Shown: positions 46,351 through 58,270 of the stretch, piece by piece
Position numbering within the stretch: the first letter of the stretch is position 1
Layout of the letters: every line of letters begins with the position of its first letter
From: Alitta virens
Lineage: Eukaryota; Annelida; Polychaeta; Phyllodocida; Nereididae
Length of the DNA: 64,000 nt
Direction of reading: 5' to 3'
Assembly (NCBI GenBank): GCA_932294295.1
Contig: OW028576.1
Location: forward strand, 48,998,199-49,062,198
The notes under the pieces: generated by a model
Told to the model about the DNA's origin: nothing
What the model saw: the letters and a program-made list of their open reading frames with translations, nothing else
The model's database searches: none
Program-made: the position numbers and the translations under genes

Positions 46351-46830
46351 TTGAACCCTCAGCGAGCGAAGTGCGAAAAGGGTTTATGTTATCATCCATG
46401 TCCAACCGACGGGCAGACAGTCGGGCGGGCGAGCGAGCGGGCGGGCATTACATTTTCGTTTCCGGATTCACTTACCCTTACGAAATTTTGTACAGTAATA
46501 CTATATATGGCCTAGTGGTACCTTTTGATAATCACGTTAACATATGTTGGCTATGTTTTAATAAAATTTGGAAAAAATAGAATAAAATATTTTTTTTCTT
46601 TCTTGAGCATAACTCTGACACTTTTCCACCAACATGCTTAAAACTTTGTCATAATATGTCTAAAATAGTATAGTGGTGCCTTTTGGGGGTCTCATGGCCG
46701 TAAATACTATAGAATTTTTAAATCAGGGCAAAATTTTTCCTTTTTAAACCTCCATATATAAAAGACACTATTTACCTTATAATGAATGAAAATGTATCAA
46801 TAACATATCTAAATTATAGTATTTTCATAA
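46351..46830 (+). mobile_element. Solitary end of the long-TIR element family
   Basis: Starts AACCCTCAGCGAGCGAAG and carries the same sub-repeats (TTCGTTTCCGGA, TGGTACCTTTTGATA, CTTAAAACTTTG) as 39240-39700. A GGGCGGGCGAGCGAGCGGGC stretch near 46424 is extra. The opposite terminus was not found. Confidence 0.6.
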
Positions 46831-46870
46831 CCATTTATGACAGATAATTTTATTTAATAAGGAAAATTTT

Positions 46871-47884
46871 CTAGTTTCTAGTGAAATCGTTAGGCAGTTC
46901 AGGGATGTATACAGTACACCTTTTCCTGATAATAGAGTTGTTCTTGTCCTTGATGTCGGTGTTAGTGATAGTTAAGGCTTTTGAGGATCTCTTAGTCTGG
47001 TTAGCTAGTTGAACAGTTGCTGAACATACATGTGTGGCCTTGTAGATGACGAAGCATTTTTTGCAGATTTTGTTTGAGTGCAATAACCTCTGAATATTTG
47101 TGACTGCATGGGTACCTTGATCATCCTGGTAGAGGTAAATTGTTGCCTCCTTGGGTGCTCCTCCGTACAAGATGTTGTGATCTTGGTTGATTATGATGAT
47201 CTGTAGATTGATATGGTCCTCAATTCTTGGAAGGTCTTGAGTCGTTACTCGATGGTCTGTTGGTAGATCAGTCTCTCTTAAAAGTGTATGTGCTAGACCC
47301 GTTTGAGATAGGGGACCTTTTTTGTGAGCCCTGTACGACTTACTGATCTCTGCAGCTCGGGGGTCATTTTCGGCCTTGGCTCTGGCAACAACTATGGCCC
47401 TGGCAAGTTGTGTGTTGTCATCTGGGAGATTAGGGATTGTTACATAAGACTTGCCTCCTCCTCTGTCATGATGAAGAGTTCCTACTTCTACCTGGAATGA
47501 GCTGTCGATTCTCATGTTCTGTGATGATTGTAGGACTTTTTCCATCCTATCCATAATGGTCTTTGCTGTTATGAGGTTTTGAGGTCTCATGTGAATGACA
47601 ATGTCTTGTCTGAGGTCCTTATGCTGAATGATGACTCTGGCTCTATCTTCAGGATCGTGGTGTTGTGCTGCTCTGTCAATAACCTCTTGAAACATATCTT
47701 CTAATTCTTGATGTATGTCAAGCAGTCTATGACCTACATAATCTTGGTTAAATGTGGCTCTGAAGCTTCTTTCTTCATAACCAAACCTCCTAGCAGTTCT
47801 GTGCTGAGTTTGAAGAACCTGATAAGGAGAAGGTCTGGGGATCTTTGCTCTGGGTGGATCAGGTGACAAGTCTCTCTTAGTCAT
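46871..47884 (-). CDS. Polinton-like protein: N-terminal region of a family B polymerase
   Basis: An intact 337-codon ORF from the ATG at 47884 (an earlier ATG at 47932 overlaps the TATA box, so the later start is preferred). It begins MTKRDLSPDPPRAKI. A conserved block follows with FRATFNQDYVGHRL, RVIIQHKDLRQDIVI and MDRMEKVLQSSQNMRIDSSF. Next come GGGKSYVTIPNLPDDN and ARAIVVARAKAEN, then INLQIIIINQDHNILYGG and ATIYLYQDDQGTHAV. A zinc-binding ICKKCFVIYKATHVC lies near the end. This order is that of the N-terminal region preceding the family B DNA polymerase of Polinton/adintovirus-like elements, as I recall that family. No polymerase domain follows; the ORF stops and unrelated repeat DNA begins. 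Either the element is truncated or this is a split version. Confidence 0.65.
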   Translation of the reverse strand: MTKRDLSPDPPRAKIPRPSPYQVLQTQHRTARRFGYEERSFRATFNQDYVGHRLLDIHQELEDMFQEVIDRAAQHHDPEDRARVIIQHKDLRQDIVIHMRPQNLITAKTIMDRMEKVLQSSQNMRIDSSFQVEVGTLHHDRGGGKSYVTIPNLPDDNTQLARAIVVARAKAENDPRAAEISKSYRAHKKGPLSQTGLAHTLLRETDLPTDHRVTTQDLPRIEDHINLQIIIINQDHNILYGGAPKEATIYLYQDDQGTHAVTNIQRLLHSNKICKKCFVIYKATHVCSATVQLANQTKRSSKALTITNTDIKDKNNSIIRKRCTVYIPELPNDFTRN

Positions 47885-47918
47885 GATGTTTTTTGTATGA
47901 TCAAATGAAGACAGAAAG

Positions 47919-47932
47919 CTCCTTATATACAT
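47919..47932 (-). promoter_or_regulatory. TATA box of the Polinton-like gene
   Basis: On the minus strand GTATATAAGG (47930-47921) lies about 40 bp before the ATG at 47884, a normal TATA-to-start distance for a short leader. Confidence 0.55.
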
Positions 47933-48289
47933 GCGTGTTACATAATGACTGAGGTGCCACTCTACCCTCCCTCATGGTATTGGTCATTGTTATCCTCTCA
48001 AGTAATAGTTTCTGTGACAAAGGTCTGAGGTATTTTTAGATCATGCCCCCCTGTCCTTAGGCATTGGTCAAAATGCTGCTTCATGTTCTCTCATAGCTTA
48101 CTGGATATTGAATATACCCTAAGGCTCTGGCAGGTGGTCATGCATCTTTACAGATTTTCACTAAATGCATGTGCATTGATGCGGAAACCTCCCTGCATCC
48201 TTACAGATTTTCACTAAATTCATTTCATGATGTCTACAGAAAATAATTATCATAACTAAGGATGTACTCATCATGTCTACAGAAAATAA

Positions 48290-49330
48290 TTATGATCATT
48301 AACGAGTTATGTAATTAAAGAAAGTCATTACGATCATTAACGAGTTATGTAGCGTGCTAAAGAGTTATTATTTTCATCAAAGGGAAATAATTACGCTCGT
48401 TAACGAGTTATGTAATTAACTTCGTTAAGTCGTTACACTCATTAACGAGTAATAATCACGTCATTAAGGAAATAAAAGAAAATACTTATTGGTCATTAAC
48501 GAGTTACGTAATTTTTCGCACCTTCCTTAACGAGTTACATAATTTTTCGCACCTTCCTTAACGAGTTACGTATCTTTTCGCACCTTCCTTAACGATGTAC
48601 GTAACTTTTCGCACCTTCCTTAACGAATTACGTAACTTTTCACACCTTCCTTAATGAGTTACGTAACTTTTCACACCTTCCTTAATGAGTTACGTAACTT
48701 TTCACACCTTCCTTAATGAGTTACGTAACTTTTCACACCTTCCTTAATGAGTTACGTAACTTTTCGCACCTTCCTTAACGAATTACGTAACTTTTCACAC
48801 CTTCCTTAATGAGTTACGTAACTTTTCACACCTTCCTTAACGAATTACGTAACTTTTCACACCTTCCTTAATGAGTTACGTAATTTTTCGCACCTTCCTT
48901 AACGAGTTACATAATTTTTCGCACCTTCCTTAACGAGTTACGTATCTTTTCGCACCTTCCTTAACGATGTACGTAACTTTTCGCACCTTCCTTAACGAAT
49001 TACGTAACTTTTCACACCTTCCTTAATGAGTTACGTAACTTTTCACACCTTCCTTAATGAGTTACGTAACTTTTCACACCTTCCTTAATGAGTTACGTAA
49101 CTTTTCACACCTTCCTTAATGAGTTACGTAACTTTTCGCACCTTCCTTAACGAATTACGTAACTTTTCACACCTTCCTTAATGAGTTACGTAACTTTTCG
49201 CACCTTCCTTAACGAATTACGTAACTTTTCACACCTTCCTTAATGAGTTACGTAACTTTTCACACCTTCCTTAATGAGTTACGTAACTTTTCACACCTTC
49301 CTTAATGAGTTACGTAATTTTCGCACCCTG
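48290..49330. repeat. 31-bp minisatellite with TTACGTAA palindromes
   Basis: From about 48490 roughly 27 copies of CGCACCTTCCTTAACGAGTT then ACGTAACTTTT follow one another at 31 bp. A looser zone of TTAACGAGTTATGTAA precedes it. A block of 12 units is itself duplicated (372-bp offset, for example CGAGTTACAT at 48531 and 48903). Most units contain GTTACGTAAC, a perfect palindrome. The array lies upstream of the Polinton-like ORF. Confidence 0.95.
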
Positions 49331-49357
49331 AGGGCATGTGCAGTGGGGCGCGAAGTC

Positions 49358-50000
49358 AGGGGCTCTCTCCTACCTATATAGTAGTCTGGGGCATCTGTCC
49401 AACCTCAAATCTGAGGTTGGATACTCAAACAAGTCTTCCCTTGCCCCCCTCTATCACGGAGTATGGAAATTTTATGGACGTCCTTTTGTAGATCTCATTG
49501 ATGCAAATCTATTGGTACCAAGTATTTACCATGTAAGTGCATCTTGAGGGAACTGGCATGACTAGGGCAATCAGCAGTAGAACTTCCAACGGCTGAGGTG
49601 CCCACTGAGGTGCCCGCTAGGGTGCGGTCATGAATCCCCACGACACTGCGTGTAGCGCCGGTTGGTCAACAAAATGGAAATTGGGTAGATTAGCTGATTT
49701 CAATGAGTTGGTTTTTGTGGTCAAAAGTTTGTCAATGACTTTGTGTTTCCCAAATTTATACGAGTTGGTTTGTCAACGAATTTGTACCTGGCCTTAATTG
49801 TCAATGACTGGTATGTTGACGATTTTGCATGATGAATCAACCTGTATTCGTTAGTATAATTCACGTGATAAAAATGGCAGCAATGATCAACATGCTCTCT
49901 TCATTATACCGGTACTTTTAATGGTTGTGTGCAATGATAACTCATTTTAGTTGCAATGAATTCAGTTTAAGGTGAGGTTTGATGGGGCAAGTGTGTATTG
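49358..50000. repeat. Dispersed repeat D, copy 1
   Basis: Shares CTGGGGCATCTGTCCAACCT, TTGGATACTCAAACAAGTCT, GAATCCCC.CGAC, GTTTGTCAATGACTTTGTGT and AATTCAGTTTAAGGTGAGGT in the same order with 57925-58270. Copy 1 has about 170 bp more between AAGTCT and AGGGTG. Confidence 0.8.
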
Positions 50001-51496
50001 GGCATTGGAAATATGCCAGAACCATGGCTGTGGCATATATATCAAAAGCCTTCTGAGCCCCACACTCTAGCTATGTCTACATATGCTGAGGCAAGTTGAG
50101 GTGGCGTTCCAAGCCTTGCCATCTCATCAGTACATCTGCCTCTGACACAGAGTAATATGATAATATGACAAGCCCGCAGTGATTCATATCAAATAATGAT
50201 AGGATTTGTTCATATAAATACACCACTGAAAGTCAAACAATTAATCTCAGATTAATCAGAGAATCACATTATGAATATTTGCAAATTATTATTATCAGCC
50301 ATGACCAACCCTTACAAAAATGTAAGTGTCCCCTCTAACTATTTCTACTCTTTATCTGAAAGCCATATTTGTATTAGATAAGCTTCAAACCTGGTAGTAT
50401 CATCCATAGTCCATATACACTGAGTTATGCTAACTTAATACCTCAGTCTGTGTCCATGAAATAGGCCCATGTACACTCCCATCGCATAACAAACTGAAAC
50501 TGTTCAACTCAACTTGGCGTTTCTGGGTCAGTAGCTATACGATGTGCTAGAGCTAGAGAGCTTGATAGTACAGGCCATGAAACAGGCTAGGTTTCCAGAA
50601 ACAAGTCCCCTAGTGTTAACTGTAATTAGCATCACAGCGACACCAATTGGGGGTGGGAGGTCTAGCTGATACAAGTTTGATAGATAGATAGATAGACTTA
50701 CAATGCATTGCCAGGGCGAAGTTGCTATTGAACTTGTAAACCATAATGTTGTTATTGGTGGTGATTTCAAGCTTGATTATTATGTGCCATGCTGGATGTC
50801 TCCCATCGCCCAAAGTGATTATACTTTACAAATGGAAGCATTTACTCAAATTGATCACTTTTGTTTTGATCGTGGTTTGCTGAGCGGTTATTGACATGTA
50901 GACATAATAACTATGCTTTAAACTTCAGGTCACAGACCTATTATTGATACTTAATTAAGCTGATTTATCCAGCTTTATAAATTCAATATAATGACCTGAA
51001 TATTTGAAAGGAAGGCCCTGTGGCAGATAAGGAATTTGGTCTTGTATTGATCCGTGTATACAATAAAGATAACAATAAAGATAACGGACAGAAATTATTC
51101 AAACAAAACTGAACTGAACTAAACTTAAAAAAAACTCAAAACAGAGGCACCTTTAGTCATCATTGTCCTGTAAATGCACTCTTGTAGTCAGCTTGAAAAC
51201 ATCTATCTAGCTATCTATCTGTCTATCTGTCTATCTGTTTATCTATCTATCTATCTATTTATCTACGTCTATTGCAGTTTAGTCATTTTGTAATAACATG
51301 CAGCTATAACAGCTCAGTTCTGTGATTGACATGGTTTGAAAAGGGTAAATAATATTTGTTAATTTATTTTATTAATAATAATATATAATAAAATTTATAT
51401 ATTTTTTCATAATAATGAAATAAATCAAAAATTGCCAAAAGTTGTGTTGCTTGCTACATTTCTGAACCCTGGCACTCTGTTTAGAATAACATCAAT
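50001..51496. other. Repeat-poor DNA with small fragments
   Basis: Contains a SINE B-like scrap at about 50090-50145, GATA repeats at 50681-50697, an ATCT microsatellite at 51200-51265 and no supported gene. Confidence 0.5.
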
Positions 51497-53500
51497 ACAA
51501 TTCAATTCAATTCAATTCAATAAATTTTTATTAACGTGACTTGCATATCATTACAGATATTTTTTGTTGTTAAAGAAAACAGTAATCATAATGCCCGGCC
51601 TATCAGGCCTATAAGTCACTTATTTATATTATAAATGTTACTATCTGGGGGTGAACAACATAATTATGTTAGTCAGATATATAGATAAACGGTCAAGAGG
51701 TTAGTTACAAACGTGATATATAATACATACATATGTACTTGTATTTCTGCTTTACTTATCGTACAGTATTTTATTTCGGATATAATACGATATATTTTTG
51801 GAAGTACCATGCAAGTGATCTTTGATTTTAACTATTGATAACAGTTTGAAACAAAAATTCTTTACTTAGAGGCAATAAACTTACAGAGAGTAGTAACTCA
51901 TTAAACAATATTATTCTATCTTCATTATAAACTTTGCATACTAATATAAAATGAATTTCATCTTCTATTAAATTCTGTTCACAAAGAGGACATAATCTAT
52001 TTTCTAATGGTGTTAGTGGAGTAGTAAATCTTCTAGTCTCAACATGTAAAGGTAAGATTCCTTATCTTAACTGAGCTAAAAATAACCTCTCTGATCTTGA
52101 CATATAGTTAGTAACATATCCTTCTAATGAATAATCTGATTTAAACATTCTGTAAGTGCGTAATTTTGGATATCTAGTTATATCTATTTGCCATTGCATT
52201 TTATAATTTTCGAACAACCTATTTTCAGTGGTTCTTAAAACATTTCCTAATCTAAAATTAACCGTTTCTGTATGAAATAAATATGTTTGACTTGTCTGTT
52301 CAAAAATACATTTCAATTCATATGACCAATTCTTGACATTGCGATATTTACAGTTATACACATCAAACACAAAAAGTCTTTTAGTTAATCTAATATCATC
52401 CATACGTATAAACCTACACCAAAGTCTCACCATTTCAACCTTCCATTTGGTGCACATTTATGGACCCCTAGGAAATACCGTAAAATTTTATTTGAACAAC
52501 ATTAATAGAATTATAATCTTTAAAACCCCAGACCCCTGCCCCATAATCCATGATAGGAGTTAAGCATGTTGTAACAAATAATTTTAAAATAAATGTAATA
52601 ATCTAGTGTTTTAAATGTTCTTAATTTAGAAATTACAAATCCAAAAGCTCTACTAGAGCTATCAGCCAAGATCTTGGAACAAACATCAAAATTCATAAAT
52701 TCTTGAAACATTACCCTAGATATTTATATTGACTAACAACTTCCAAATCCTGTTCCATAAGCAATTCTGGTCAACGCTTTTGACATGTCTATAAAACAAC
52801 AAAAGAAACCCTGTTTCACTGCTAATCTGTTATTTATAATGCTAGACAGAGAAAAGATGTGATCAAGACAAGAATGAGTGGCTCTAAAACCATTTTGTTC
52901 GTCTACGGTCAATCCAGCAACTTCTAAAAATACAGTGAGTCGTTGGTTTAAAAAAGCACTATAAAGTTTGCCAATACACGAGAAGAGACTGATACCTCTA
53001 TAAAACTGAGGATTTCTTTTATCTGATGTTTGGTTCTTAGGTATCGGTTTCAGTAGAACCTGATTCCATTGCGTTAGCACCATACCACTGCCAAAACATA
53101 GATAAAATAAAGCATGAAGTAAATTAACAAAGGATTCATTATTTAAAACTTCATTTGGTATATTATCAACTCCCATTGCCTTCCCCTTCTTTGCCCTTTT
53201 TATCAATAGTTCTACCTCTCCTCTGCCTACATAATCATCTAAAACTTCTCTAAATAATTCATATCTATAATTATATGGGGGATCACTTTCCCCTCTCTCA
53301 TATTCTGATTTCTTAGTAATAATGTAATCTAACAATTCTTTATCGTGACCTGCACCCATCTGATTATCATGAAACAGACTACTGAAGTGGTTATACCAGC
53401 CATTAAGAATTACATCTGGGTCAGTTGACATCGAGCCATCATGCAATATAATCTCATTTGGAAGGTTTGTACATCTTTTTGGAATTTCTTAAGTGCCTCC
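51497..53500 (-). pseudogene. LINE reverse transcriptase, frameshifted, with 3' tail
   Basis: The minus-strand ORF 53446-52733 holds RT N-terminal and palm boxes: AKKGKAMGVDNIPNEVL, WNQVLLKPIPKNQTSDKRNP, FYRGISLFSCIGKLYSAFLN, EQNGFRATHSCLDHIFSLSS and CCFIDMSKA. After breaks, 52457-52062 gives the C-terminal domain (KLRTYRMFKSDYSLEGYV). The element ends at 51497 in a (TTGAA)n tail. The active-site YADD region was not found intact. Same family as 39780-41160. Confidence 0.85.
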
Positions 53501-54645
53501 CAAAATACATGATTGGTTTAATAAAGTGTATTTATGTATGCTTTAAAATTGTATAAGCTTATAGACATTTATTAAAGATTAGGGAAATTTTGGAAATTTA
53601 TATTATCCAAACTTCTGCATCTTAACTCATACCTAAATGCATGAAATTGTGGTTTAAAATTGTATGAATTATAAGTAGTTTGTGCAGAGATGGCAGCACT
53701 GTTGTACTGTGAGGTGCTGCCACCGCACAGCTCTGTACACTGTGAGGTGCTGCCACCATGCTCCATGCATATGACCCATGTAGTGATCTGTGAAAGATAA
53801 ATGTATACAGTTAAAATTAATTACACTAATTATCCATATGCTTAGTTAGTAAAACCATTACAGACTGTAGTGGTAAAGAAGGCCCAATCTTTGTATAATG
53901 TATGTTATGTTTTTGAAATGCACCAATGATTGTTAACTGGAACATGACGCATTGTGCAAGTGACCAATGAAAACAGTTTTACACCCTATGATTCGCAGAC
54001 CTACATCCGTTTTGGTAGGACAGCACTCAGTGTGGTATCAGGAGCTATAAAATCGACACACACACACGCACACAGGCACAATGGTTACATTTTTCTGTTG
54101 GATTCTTATTGGACATGAGGAGTGTGGAGAAGCAGAAGTTCGCCATTTTATTACCGCATGCAAGCTCAAAAGATAAATTTGTTTCACTGGATGAGTGCAA
54201 AGCAGAATTTGAGGATGGCGATGAGCATTTCAAATGAAGATAATATAGTGTGAGATTTCTATGCCGCAAACCAGTCATCAATGATGTGATGACTTTCCCT
54301 TTTAATGCCGAGTACAAAGACAGATGACCCTTAGTTATCCTTTTCTGAAGAGAAGGATTCTATCGATGGAGACACAAGGGTGCAACGACCTTTGCAGTGA
54401 TGATGATGAAGATGCTGAAGGGCGCCCCAAGCCTATGGTCTCATGGGAAGCATACAGGAGTGTAACGTAGTTGGTTTCTCTGCGTTTTCTGATCACATGG
54501 CATAAAATAAGGGGTTGTTGTTCGCTTCTGTGATGAGGTCCGGGTGGACCTGTTGACCGCCGGAAGTCTCATGGAATAAGGGAACACCATGTAAAGTGCA
54601 GCCCTTTGCAGCCACTTATTAGCTGTCATATTACAGTATGACATG
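53501..54645. other. Non-coding DNA, not classified
   Basis: Holds a two-copy TGTGAGGTGCTGCCACC duplication at 53709-53759 and a short CA-rich run at 54057-54080. No gene is supported. Confidence 0.4.
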
Positions 54646-55030
54646 ACCAAGCTGTACACTCCTCGTTACACTTGCCCTAGGCAAAGGATGTACACGCATG
54701 TCAGTTAGAATTATATGTCAGGTGCAGTGATTGTACACTCCTCGTTACACTTGCCTTAAGCAAAGGATGTACACACAGGTCAGGCACAATTATTAGGTAC
54801 ACTCCTCGTTACACTTGCCCTAGGCAAAGGATGTACATACATGTCAGTAGAATTATGTTAGGTACATTAATTGTGTGCTCCTCATTACACTTGCCCTAGG
54901 CAAAGGATGTACATCCATGTCAGTAGAATTATGTCAGGTACATTGATTGTGTACACTCTTCATTACACTTGCCTTGAGCATTTTTGTCTGCTCTAGCAAG
55001 TGCTTAGCCTTTTACACTTTGCTTGTTGTT
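54646..55030. repeat. Tandem repeat of 64-80 bp units
   Basis: Five units built on GTACACTCCTCGTTACACTT, GCCCTAGGCAAAGGATGTAC and a variable CATGTCAG...AATTATGTCAGGT part begin near 54653, 54733, 54797, 54874 and 54951. Confidence 0.85.
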
Positions 55031-55274
55031 TAATGTTTATATTATGCAAGCTCATGTCAAGTGCAATATTGTTAGCACTTCATTGATGTCAGGTGCAATA
55101 TTGTTTGCTCTTCATTACACTTGCCCTATGCAGGCCTCTGCTCATGTGTGACTTAAATGCAGTTTGTTGTGTGTCCTCATCATTTCATTGTGCTAGTCAC
55201 TGCTCTGCTCACATGTGTCAGTATTTTCTTGTTACTCGTGTTTAGCTTTATGTTAAATTAGCCTGCTGCAAGGA

Positions 55275-55400
55275 ATTGATTGATTGTATTATTAATTGAT
55301 TGATTGTATTATTAATTGATTGATTGTATTATTAATTGATTGATTGTATTATTAATTGATTGAATGTTTATTTCCAATCATTAATTGATTGAAAGTTTAT
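55275..55400. repeat. 20-bp tandem repeat
   Basis: Five copies of TTGATTGATTGTATTATTAA, decaying into TTTATTTCTAATTATTAA. Confidence 0.9.
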
Positions 55401-56950
55401 TTCTAATTATTAATTTATTAGATATTACTAATTATGATGTGATTGCATTGCCCTGTTAGGATGCCTCACTACTGAGTCCTGAATTGTGGGAGGAGCTAAC
55501 TTTCCCTCCAAAATTTTCCCTCCAAACCTGCTGACCAAGCCAAAGTTGACACTGTGCACAATAGCCCATTGTGACTTGAGCTACAAATAGCCTCAGCACA
55601 ATGCAGAGCACTGCAGGGGGCCCACTTCTTCTCAATTGTCTTAGCTGCCCTAATCCCTGGCAGAATTTGGAGAAAGATGCTGGTAGCAGCCCTGTTTGGG
55701 GGAGGTATCACCCCATGCAATGTGAATGATTACTGAATTTACTGTGATGTGATTGGTTGATAATTCCCTCTCAGCCCTGCTGGGGGGAAACTTCATGATT
55801 TATCTGTTTAATACATAAGCCTGTGCATCAATAAATATATCAGTTTTTCCTAGAACAGCATTTGGAACTGAGGAAGCAAGATATACTGTCTTTGTGTTAC
55901 TACTTGTGCTTACTGCACTTTGGACTCTGCCCACTTTGGAACTGGAAGAACTTGTCTTGTTTCATGCTGAGAGGATGACTCAGTTGAGAGTCTGCATTTT
56001 CAAGTCACTCTGACTTTATGCTGCTTGCTTGGAATTAAGCAGCTTGGACTTGGAAATGTCATTATATTGGAGTCTTTAATGACATGGACTTTTACAACCA
56101 GAACCAGTTTGAGTCTTTCTTCACATCACATCATCATACATACATTGTTGACCATTCGTCTTGCCTATCTGCTTGCTGTGCTCCCTCTCTCTCTCTCTGT
56201 CTTTTCCCCTCTCTCTTTGTTCACTTAATTCTCCTTATTTATATTTATTCCCCCAAGGCCTCCTGCAGCTATTAATATCTATTCTGGTCTATTTGAGGGT
56301 ACATACTGCATTGCATGCCAGTTCAGCACTCAGTAACCTTCCTTCTAGTGTTAAGTCACTGAACCCATCAGTCCTAGGGCCCATTTACTGAACTAACCTT
56401 GCTAAGTGCATGACAATGACACATGCCCGTCTGTCTTTTTTGTGACAAATTACTGACATGCCTAATTTGGCATAAGGCTGCTAACAGAAAAACCATAACT
56501 AATCCTACTGGAATAACATTAGTGCTAAGCAAAGCAGACTAATAGATGAATAGAGGAATATTAATTTAACTATTCTGATCCTTAGTAATATACTGAATCA
56601 AAGTTAAAATTCATCTTTTAATAATTAATATTAAAATCACCATCATTAAATATATGAAATATATAATGACACTGAATAACATCTATCAATCAGATGAAAG
56701 AGTGGTCATAAATTCATCAATACGTATCAATAATACATTATTACAATCAACAATTATGGATATAAACACAATAATATAATAATGCTTAATAATACTCAAT
56801 ACAGCAGCACAAAACATTAATCGAATCCAATTGTCAATAGTCAAATTGTTCTTGAAGCATACAGCTCTCAATCCAAATTGCATAACAGAATGAAACACAT
56901 TCCATTCTGCTGGCATTCCATGGGCCGAAAGTCTAAGCTGATTTTGCTCA
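55401..56950. other. Non-coding DNA, not classified
   Basis: Includes a CT-rich run (about 56180-56235). Short ORFs only, none with recognisable similarity. Confidence 0.4.
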
Positions 56951-56954
56951 ATAT

Positions 56955-57790
56955 AGCTCACGGAGATAGGTCACGGAGATGCTATCTGAGATGGATCGAT
57001 TTACACTTGGGTTCCTGTTTAGGCCCCATTCAGTTCATTATATACACAGCACCGTTATTTGATATTACCTGGTATTTGCCCATAGATATGCAGATGATCT
57101 CCAGCTGTACACAACCTTCAAACCTCCAACAGACCAAGCAGACACACTGAGATGTCTTGAGCAGTGTATTACCGAAGTGCGGAAATGAATGCTAACAAAC
57201 AAACTTAATATCAATAACAACCAGTCAGAATTTATCATCATTGGCAGTAAACAACAACTAAGCAAATTGCAAATTTATGAAATTGAAATTGGTGACCATT
57301 TGATTATGCCAGCTAAGAAGACTCTCCGCAATCTAGGAGTCACGTATGATGAAAATCTCGAAATGAAAGATCATGTCAACAAAATCTGTCGAACATCTTA
57401 TTACCACCTACGTAATATAAGGCACACTCGGCCTTACCTTACGGACAATGAGGAAATTTGATCACATAACTCCAGCTCTTAAAGAACTTCACTGGCTTCC
57501 AGTCACCTCCCGCATTACATTTAAAATGTGTCTTGCCTTTAAAGCTTTGCAAGAACATCCTAACAAAGGGGCGCAATCCTCACTATCACACAAGATCAAA
57601 TGTACATCCCATACAACTGGTAACTCCTCGAATCAAACACATCACCTTTGGCGGACGCTCATTCCATGCAAGTGGCCCTAAGTCTTGGAACAGCCTACTG
57701 GATACCATAAGATCTTGAAAGGATCTCCAAAAATTCTAAAAATCTTTGAAGACTTACCTATTGAAACTATAAATATTTTCAATAGACGCT
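56955..57790 (+). pseudogene. CR1/L2-like LINE reverse transcriptase remnant
   Basis: In changing plus-strand frames the order is: the region before the active site (GSCLGPIQFIIYTAPLF), the active site RYADDLQLYT, KLNINNNQSEFIIIGS, TLRNLGVTYDENLEMKDHVN, then ITPALKELHWLPVTSRITFK and the tail HTTGNSSNQ. All are marks of CR1/L2 RTs. It is 5'-truncated with at least three frame breaks. Confidence 0.85.
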
Positions 57791-57924
57791 TCAAGCTCCA
57801 TAGAATGTAACTAGATATGATACTATGCAAATATATTTTTGTCATTTGTCAATTGTATCTTTCCATCATTTTTCAGATAAAATTAACTAGAAAAATGCCC
57901 AAAATAGGGGCATTACGGAGTTCT

Positions 57925-58270
57925 ATGGTTAGACTGGGGCATCTGTCCAACCTCAAATCTGTGGCTGGATACTCAAACAAGTCTAGGGTGTGGTCCTGAA
58001 TCCCCGCGACCCCGCATGTAGCTCCGGTTGGTCGACAAAATGGTCATTGGGCAGATTAGCTGTCTAGAGTTTGGCAATGACATTTCAATGAGTTGGTTGT
58101 TGTGGTCAAGAGTTTGTCAATGACTTTGTGTGTCCCAAATTTATATGAGTTGGTTTGTCAACGAGTACCGGGCCTAAATTGTAATGGTTGTGCAATGATA
58201 ACTCATTTTAGTTCGCAATGAATTCAGTTTAAGGTGAGGTATTGATGGAGCAAGTGAGGTATTGATGGAG
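57925..58270. repeat. Dispersed repeat D, copy 2
   Basis: Second copy of the element described at 49358-50000, lacking its internal 170 bp. The last phrase (GTGAGGTATTGATGGAGC) is duplicated locally. Confidence 0.8.

Noticed and set aside
49338..49547. 69-codon ORF in repeat D
   Set aside because: The frame is not conserved in the second copy of the repeat.
54045..54317. Possible transposase-derived gene
   Set aside because: Short frames on both strands with no motif that could be recognised.
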